Part shown: in pieces, positions 58,109 through 64,000 of the stretch
Layout: every line of letters begins with the position of its first letter
Numbering within the stretch: the first letter of the stretch is position 1
From: Crossaster papposus
Taxonomy: Eukaryota; Echinodermata; Asteroidea; Velatida; Solasteridae
Direction: 5' to 3'
NCBI GenBank assembly: GCA_037893245.1
Contig: JBAIAA010001109.1
Coordinates: 186,001 to 250,000 of the forward strand
DNA: 64,000 nucleotides
Program-made: the position numbers and the translations under genes
Notes under the pieces: model-generated
What the model saw: only the letters and a program-made list of their open reading frames with translations
Databases searched by the model: none
What the model was told of the DNA's origin: nothing

Positions 58109-61100
58109 ACCCAGTGTTTATCCAAACGCCACAGGTGTGACCACTGTAATAATCCTGTAGGCCTAATCCGGGGCAGAATAAAAACGACTGTCTGATGTTT
58201 ACGGAGGGCCACGTACATGTACGTACAACCCCAAAATCTCTACGTGGACCCCTCGCTACGCCTACGCGGGTCAGATGAGACCGTGGCTTTAGTCCCCCAT
58301 ACATGTACATAACACTCTCTAGACTAATCGTTACCTACTGACCGCGCACCCTCCCTCAAAACCTAAAAAGAATTTCTGAGAAACCACACCAGGTCGCAAG
58401 CACAATTACCACCACAAAGGAGGGGGTGCCCTGCGAGTGCATAGCCAAATGATTTATAACAACTATTTGCATCGCGGCGACGTTGCGGGCGGAGGATCCA
58501 CACTCACTTGGTAAATCTTTGCACTACGAGCATGACGTATTATTGCTTGCGCTGGAGTTTTGGGTGCCCACCCATAAATCGGCTGGTTGACCAGTCAATT
58601 ATTAAGTCGGATTGCCATAACGGGTGCCGGAAAGGAAGAGCTCGATTCTAAATGGTTGGAAATTGGGCCAGGTTTGCGATTCTGATGGAGGTATAGAGCC
58701 TGGATTGGTGTTCGTTTTAGGAAACGAGGTAGGAGATATCTAAATTCTTGCCGGTGGTCCAATATGGCACTGGTAAGGAGGTACAATTTTATAGGGCAGC
58801 CAGGTCATTTTGTCAATGTGAAATTTTATAATGGTTATTAGGCTGCGAAAGTGTCGTAATAAGAATTTTAGCGAGTTCGAAATTCGTTCTTTTAATACCA
58901 TTTTGTGTGTTTTCACATATACCATGTTATGTAGGAATTCCTCTATGCGTGTACGTACGTTGGTGCAGTGACAGGGTCATCAGTGCAACGGGCGTGGCAC
59001 ATTGAGTAGGGTACGCAGTCTTTGTATTGTACAAAGCTATTGTACAAAGCTATTGTGCTTTAGCACGCGCTCAAGCATGCACGGCGCGGCACGAAGGTGG
59101 CATCGCATTCCTGCGGGGTTTTCATGAAGGCGTGGGTATTGTCAAAAGGTATGTGGATATGGATAATTTATTTATTTATTATCAGTAGGCCTGTATCGGA
59201 CCGGGTTTTATCATGGTTCATAATAGTAGCACTCATTAGTAATGCAAAATACCGGTCCAGTTATCAGAGTATGATAATATGCCTAATGTAAGGATGGTCT
59301 AAAACGAAGAGGATGTAAGGTGGCTTTCAAAATGCAAAGCACATGTACATTTTATTTGTATTCCCTTAGCGTCGCCGTGATTGAATTTGTTGTAGCTTTC
59401 GCGCAGTATGGTACGGCTAGGCTGCGCATGTTCGGCGTTCCTAAAAAATCTGAGATTTAAGGAAGTAAGGCCTATGGCAGTTTAAGCCAGCAGTCTCAGT
59501 AAACCCTTCCGGGTTATGAGTATAGGGTCAAATGGTTGTTATCCTTAGTTTGTTTCACAGTTATTAATTTGTTCTTTACAAAATATGATTTACGTTCATC
59601 TTCGTGACAATTGTGCATAAACAAAAAGAAAATTTAATCCCCAATCGGGCTGATCGAAATAATTAATTTGGTAAACTTTCAGGTAGATTTTCAGAGAATA
59701 GCTGTGGAAAGGCCTATATCAAATAAATTTTATAGCTCTTAGACCACTGTAGCGCCAGCTTATGCAATTAGGTTAGTGAATCACCATGGGCACTAGGGGA
59801 TGTTTCATATCAGATGCGACAGGTGAGTCCGTAGGTATAGCCAAGTGAGTACCAGATGTGGGGTTGTTTTTCCAGACTTTGTCTAAATTCAGATCGAGTT
59901 GTGAGAGAAACTTGTAGTCCTATAAAAGGACATGTCAGACCTTTTCGGAGTTAAAATATTATCACTGGTGACTGCAGTGGCAATACGCCATAAACATACG
60001 TGTAACTGTAAGTGCTGGTAGTAAGCGGTAGGCCTAACAAGGTTATATAGATGGATTTATCCCTCTGTGATTTGACGGATGCAGCACCGTTTATGTATCT
60101 CACGTTTCCTTTTGATTTAATCCCATATGCACAGGACATGTGACGGCTATGGTGTGGCAGGGGTCATAGTGAAACAGAAGCTTCATCATCAGAGGCACTA
60201 ACAAGATGGAGGAGGTCCTTGGAGCGATAGAGGGGTCAAGCTTTGCCCTGGGTCCCCCAAGGTTTCAGAGTGAATATAGGCCTAAAAAGGAGCATTTATA
60301 GTTAGCCCCTGAAATTGTTTTATGTTTGGCACAGCCCAGGCGATCAGACCTTGATTGGTATGGGAAAGTGTATTTGGAACATTTGGACGGTGGTCTGTGC
60401 GTTGGGTTTGGCCAAGAGGTGGATGTTGGTCGGGGATTGGACGCAAGGGTGGAGTGTCCTAGGTAGTGTTGGTGGAAAGGGCAGTGGGCATGTACATTTA
60501 TACGATGGGAAAATGTACAGTAAACGCAACTGTATAGGCCTAAACAGATTATATCAATTTATTTTCAGTTGTGGTTCCACTTGCAGGATTTGGTTGCTCT
60601 AGATGACTATAGTCTTGGCAGAGTGTAACAATGAGCAACAGAAGGTACAGGTCAGGCTCAAGCATAGTTTCTTGGCGGGGTCGGGCCCCGAGGTTTGCAA
60701 ATACTACCTGTAAAACGGTGTCTGGGAAAGGCCTATAGTTGGCAAATGCCTTAAAATTATAATAAGGAATGTAACGCTTGGTTCACAAATAAATCTGTAA
60801 ACGTGATGCCTGTGAAAATTATGCTCGGCTGGGAGAATGTCTGATCGGCAAAATGTTTAACCAAGTATCCGCGAAATCTATGGGGGTGTAGCCCGGCGGG
60901 TGAACCTATGTTGTGGGAACGATTTCCTATTCACAAATTGTATGTGCATGTCAGCCAATTTTCGGTGTCGGGCGATTTATATCACATTGTGGTAAAATCC
61001 TTAGAAGAGTATGACTGAAAGTAGACAATTTATGCTGTCTAATAAACGCGAGCATCGCAGCAATTGACAACTGAGCGTCACAATCGAAAAGGATTTTAGA

Positions 61101-62204
61101 TCATTCGTTCGAGTACGTGCTGCGCCTAGGGAAAATAGTTTTGTAATGCTTGGAGAAAACAAAGGCAGGCCCCGCATACAGATGTTTTTTGCTAAAAGGA
61201 AGTCTTCGGGAAAACTATTCATCTTCTATAACAAATATTTATTTCGATTACCTATTTTCTGGCTGTTGAACCTTTGCTAGGCAAAATGTAGCGTGAGTTA
61301 CCTTTACGAAAGTTGCCACCGCGGTATGTTTGGGTCCAAAACAGAAAATGGATTTTCAAATCATCTTAATAAAAGGATTATATTGCGGCATAACACTTTT
61401 ATAAATTAAATTTTGTAAAGTACTAAATTGAGTTGGTTTTAGCTAAACAAAATTGAAAACGAAGGTTACCGGTGATAAGCATTTACATAAATAATGGGGT
61501 CCAGTGTGAACGAAGTAGTTCATTTTTTATTATTAAAGGTTTAAGGTCAAGTGTTGATCATAAAACCACTTTACATCAGGAACCCACGAGTGCCAAGAAT
61601 ATAATGTATACATGTAAACTGTCGATAGAAAGCGCTCAGAATGTAACATGCGCGCGATGGCGCAGGGCCGTTGCAGAGGGGCGCGCCCTCTGAATTTGAT
61701 CTATTCTCTCTATAACTCAGGAATTATGTACTTTCAGTCGATCTGGTCAGCTGGAATGTCAATTGGTGGGCTAGGTTTAGACTGAGCTCTAACTTTACTA
61801 TGAAGGCGGCAATACAAGGTACTTTATAGTGACGAGTCTGAGCCGCTATGGAGTGGTAGGGAAATCCCTGGCTACAGGGCGCTACATGTGCTAGGGGAAA
61901 ACCCCGTTTACACGGCGGGAGGCGTTTATGCATTATGGGGTGTGTAGTCATGCGTGAGTTCGTTTTTGATTGAAATAGGGGACGTATAACATTAGAGGGC
62001 TATAGGGTCCCCTATTTCGAAAAGGGGCCTTCCGAATCATTTAAAGCACGAACAAAAGAGGGATAATAGGAGGTCCATCAATTTGTTTCGTATATTACGT
62101 TATGAAGACACTCCATGGGAGGTTCGTGGGCTGAGGAAAATCTCTCTGAACTAAAACTTAGAAAGGTCTGTCGACCTAAATGGTCCATGTATACACGCGT
62201 TTGT
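58109..62204. other. Non-coding, mostly unexplained
   Basis: 4 kb with only short chance frames. No supported gene, including no convincing first exon of the MFSD1-like gene. Confidence 0.4.
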
Positions 62205-62360
62205 TTAGGGTGTAAGTGGACGACACGAAGGTGATTTGGGGTTATGGTTAGAATCGAGGACGTCCTCGATTGAGTTTCGTGTACAAAACCAACGAGAGCC
62301 GTTCGAAAAAGTTATAGTGCAAACAAAGGAAATCATCGAGAGGAACAAACTAAACTCCTC
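62205..62360. repeat. Dispersed repeat GACGTCCTCGATTGAG, copy 2
   Basis: See 52635-52795. Confidence 0.7.
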
Positions 62361-62394
62361 GACGGATTTAATAGACAGACGTGTTGGTATGTGT

Positions 62395-62568
62395 ACATGT
62401 ATAGTGTATGTATATATTTGCATATGTGTGTGTATATGTATGGGTATGGGTATGGATATGGATATGGATATATAGATGCATAGAAATATGGATAGATGTA
62501 TATGGATGTGTATGGATATATTATATGGATATAGGGATATATAGGAATATGTATGGGTATAGATGGAT
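62395..62568. repeat. TATGGATATGG-type simple repeat
   Basis: Imperfect hexamers GTATGG/ATATGG with TATATA runs leading into the minisatellite. Confidence 0.7.
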
Positions 62569-62890
62569 GGAAAGGCAAGGAAAAAGGCAAGGAAAAAGGC
62601 AAGGAAAAAGGCAAGGAAAAAGGCAAGGAAAAAGGCAAGGAAAAAGGCAAGGAAAAAGGCAAGGAAAAAGGCCAAGGAAAAAGGCCAAGGAAAAAGGCCA
62701 AGGAAAAAGGCAAGGAAAAAGGCAAGGAAAAAGGCAAGGAAAAAGGCAAGGAAAAAGGCAAGGAAAAAGGCAAGGAAAAAGGCAAGGAAAAAGGCAAGGA
62801 AAAAGGCAAGGAAAAAGGCAAGGAAAAAGGCAAGGAAAAAGGCAAGGAAAAAGGCAAGGAAAAAGGCAAGGAAAAAGGCAAGGAAAAGAA
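62569..62890. repeat. 12-bp minisatellite GCAAGGAAAAAG
   Basis: About 26 near-perfect units. Three units in the middle have 13 bp (GCCAAGGAAAAAG). The unit length is a multiple of three, so long frames open in several registers on both strands; none is a gene. Confidence 0.95.
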
Positions 62891-62937
62891 AAGTGGAAAG
62901 GAAGGGGAAAAGGCAAAAGGAAAAGGGGAAAGGAAAG

Positions 62938-63045
62938 GAAACTGAGAAAGGAAACTGAGAAAGGAAACTGAGAAAGGAAACTGAGAAAGGAAACTGAGAA
63001 AGGAAACTGAGAAAGGAAACTGAGAAAGGAAACTGAGAAAGGAAA
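62938..63045. repeat. 13-bp minisatellite GAAACTGAGAAAG
   Basis: About eight near-perfect units following the 12-bp array. Confidence 0.9.
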
Positions 63046-64000
63046 CGGGAAAAGGAAAAGGAAGGTGGAAAACCCGATTGGTAGACATAATGGGGGAAAA
63101 CCCCCGAGATGATGTGGGGAGAGCCCCAGGTATTGATGTGGGGAAAGGCCCAGATTGGGATATGCATTTGTAAAGAGGAAAATAGCCCCAGTGAATTAAG
63201 GAGGGAGGTAAAGGGATATATTTTTGTCTTTATATTTGTATTAGTTATTCGGCCACGAATGGCAACATTCGAATGAATATGCCGGTACAGAGAGTAGGAT
63301 AATGTAATAAAGTGATGTAGCAGCACAAACAGGGGCAAAGCAAAGGGTTATGAATATTAGACGGCAATGGGAAGTCAAGGTGTTGCAATAGAAGACAAAA
63401 CGGAAACGAGACAATACCGACATAATAGTCAGGAAAGGTGAAAGGAATAATGAAACGGGGATTTACGGTATTTATGGTAAATTGAATCTAAAACTTTTAA
63501 GATTTGATGCTTGTAGAGATTGCTCAATAAAACAGATGCATGACAATGGGGGGAAACAGCCCCAGTTATAATGGCACGGGATTTGTTTGTGTGTTCTATA
63601 TTCCCCTTAAATTTGAGCTAAATAGGCCGATTCTGTAGACCACGCTCCCCGGAAGGTCGACAACTCGCAGGGTATTATTTTGACGTCTGATCAATTGGTT
63701 GCTATGCTGTCCGGTTAGATTTTCGCCTTCCGCTTGTGGGAAAAATACGATATGCCCATTTGGTTTTAGTAATGGTCGAGTGTTAAATGAAACATTTGAG
63801 CACTTTAAGGTTTTAGTTACCTGCTTCTATACAATCACGCTAAGGTTAAATTGCACTGTGCTAGTAATTGAACATGTACATGTACACGTCACGCTACAAG
63901 TACTTGACGGGCGCGGTCCACTCTATACATTTTGATGTCCACGGTGTTTTGTACATTTTGAGAAATAAAACAAACAAATGGGGAGATGAACCCCGGTTAT
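63046..64000. other. Non-coding, nothing recognised
   Basis: Repeated GGGGAAAACCCC-like segments at 63070-63150. No gene. Confidence 0.4.

Noticed and set aside
58501-58560. Candidate first exon of the MFSD1-like gene (ATG plus GTGAGT donor)
   Set aside because: Its phase would put a stop codon at the start of the next exon.
60315-60602. 95-codon plus-strand frame
   Set aside because: No domain, no splice context, composition like the surrounding non-coding DNA.
62205-63338. Long minus-strand frame of 377 codons and several shorter frames in other registers
   Set aside because: Produced by the 12-bp and 13-bp minisatellites; low-complexity protein, open in several registers.

Overview
The window is animal nuclear DNA: it has spliced genes with GT-AG introns, a Ty3/gypsy and a BEL/Pao retroelement, many TIR-bounded short DNA elements and a piece of rDNA. 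The repeat mix suggests a marine invertebrate, plausibly an echinoderm or related deuterostome. That placement is inference; no species-level marker was recognised.

Layout. 1-1303: intergenic, with a tRNA-headed SINE-like piece and one short TIR element. 1304-22532: one Ty3/gypsy retroelement fossil with long LTRs, a Leu-type primer site, gag, protease, RT-RNase H-integrase pieces and an extra two-zinc-finger reading frame after pol. A BEL/Pao element (5214-16202, opposite strand, 5-bp target duplication) sits in its pol. That BEL element carries a 1.8-kb element rich in AACGTTT motifs, with a smaller element inside it, and a 1.3-kb giant hairpin in one LTR. The right gypsy LTR carries a short TIR element that itself carries a SINE. 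23548-24540: an internally deleted PIF/Harbinger transposon.

24768-52968, minus strand: the one host gene I can support, an MFSD1-like major facilitator transporter. Eleven exons were read directly from splice sites, matching intron phases and protein family features. One short exon and the N-terminal exon(s) were not found. Introns are loaded with short TIR elements, large foldback elements and dispersed repeats. A large intron (38978-52855) holds a 4.2-kb TIR-bounded segment (41910-46090) that carries a decayed 18S rRNA piece plus GC-rich sequence interpreted as external transcribed spacer.

52969-64000: mostly unexplained non-coding DNA with scattered short TIR elements and two purine-rich minisatellites near 62.6-63.0 kb.

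The most interesting items are the zinc-finger frame with a splice-acceptor-like site in the gypsy element, the TIR-bounded segment carrying rDNA, and a nearly perfect 1.17-kb foldback element whose two arms each carry what looks like a promoter, a signal-peptide first exon and a splice donor.
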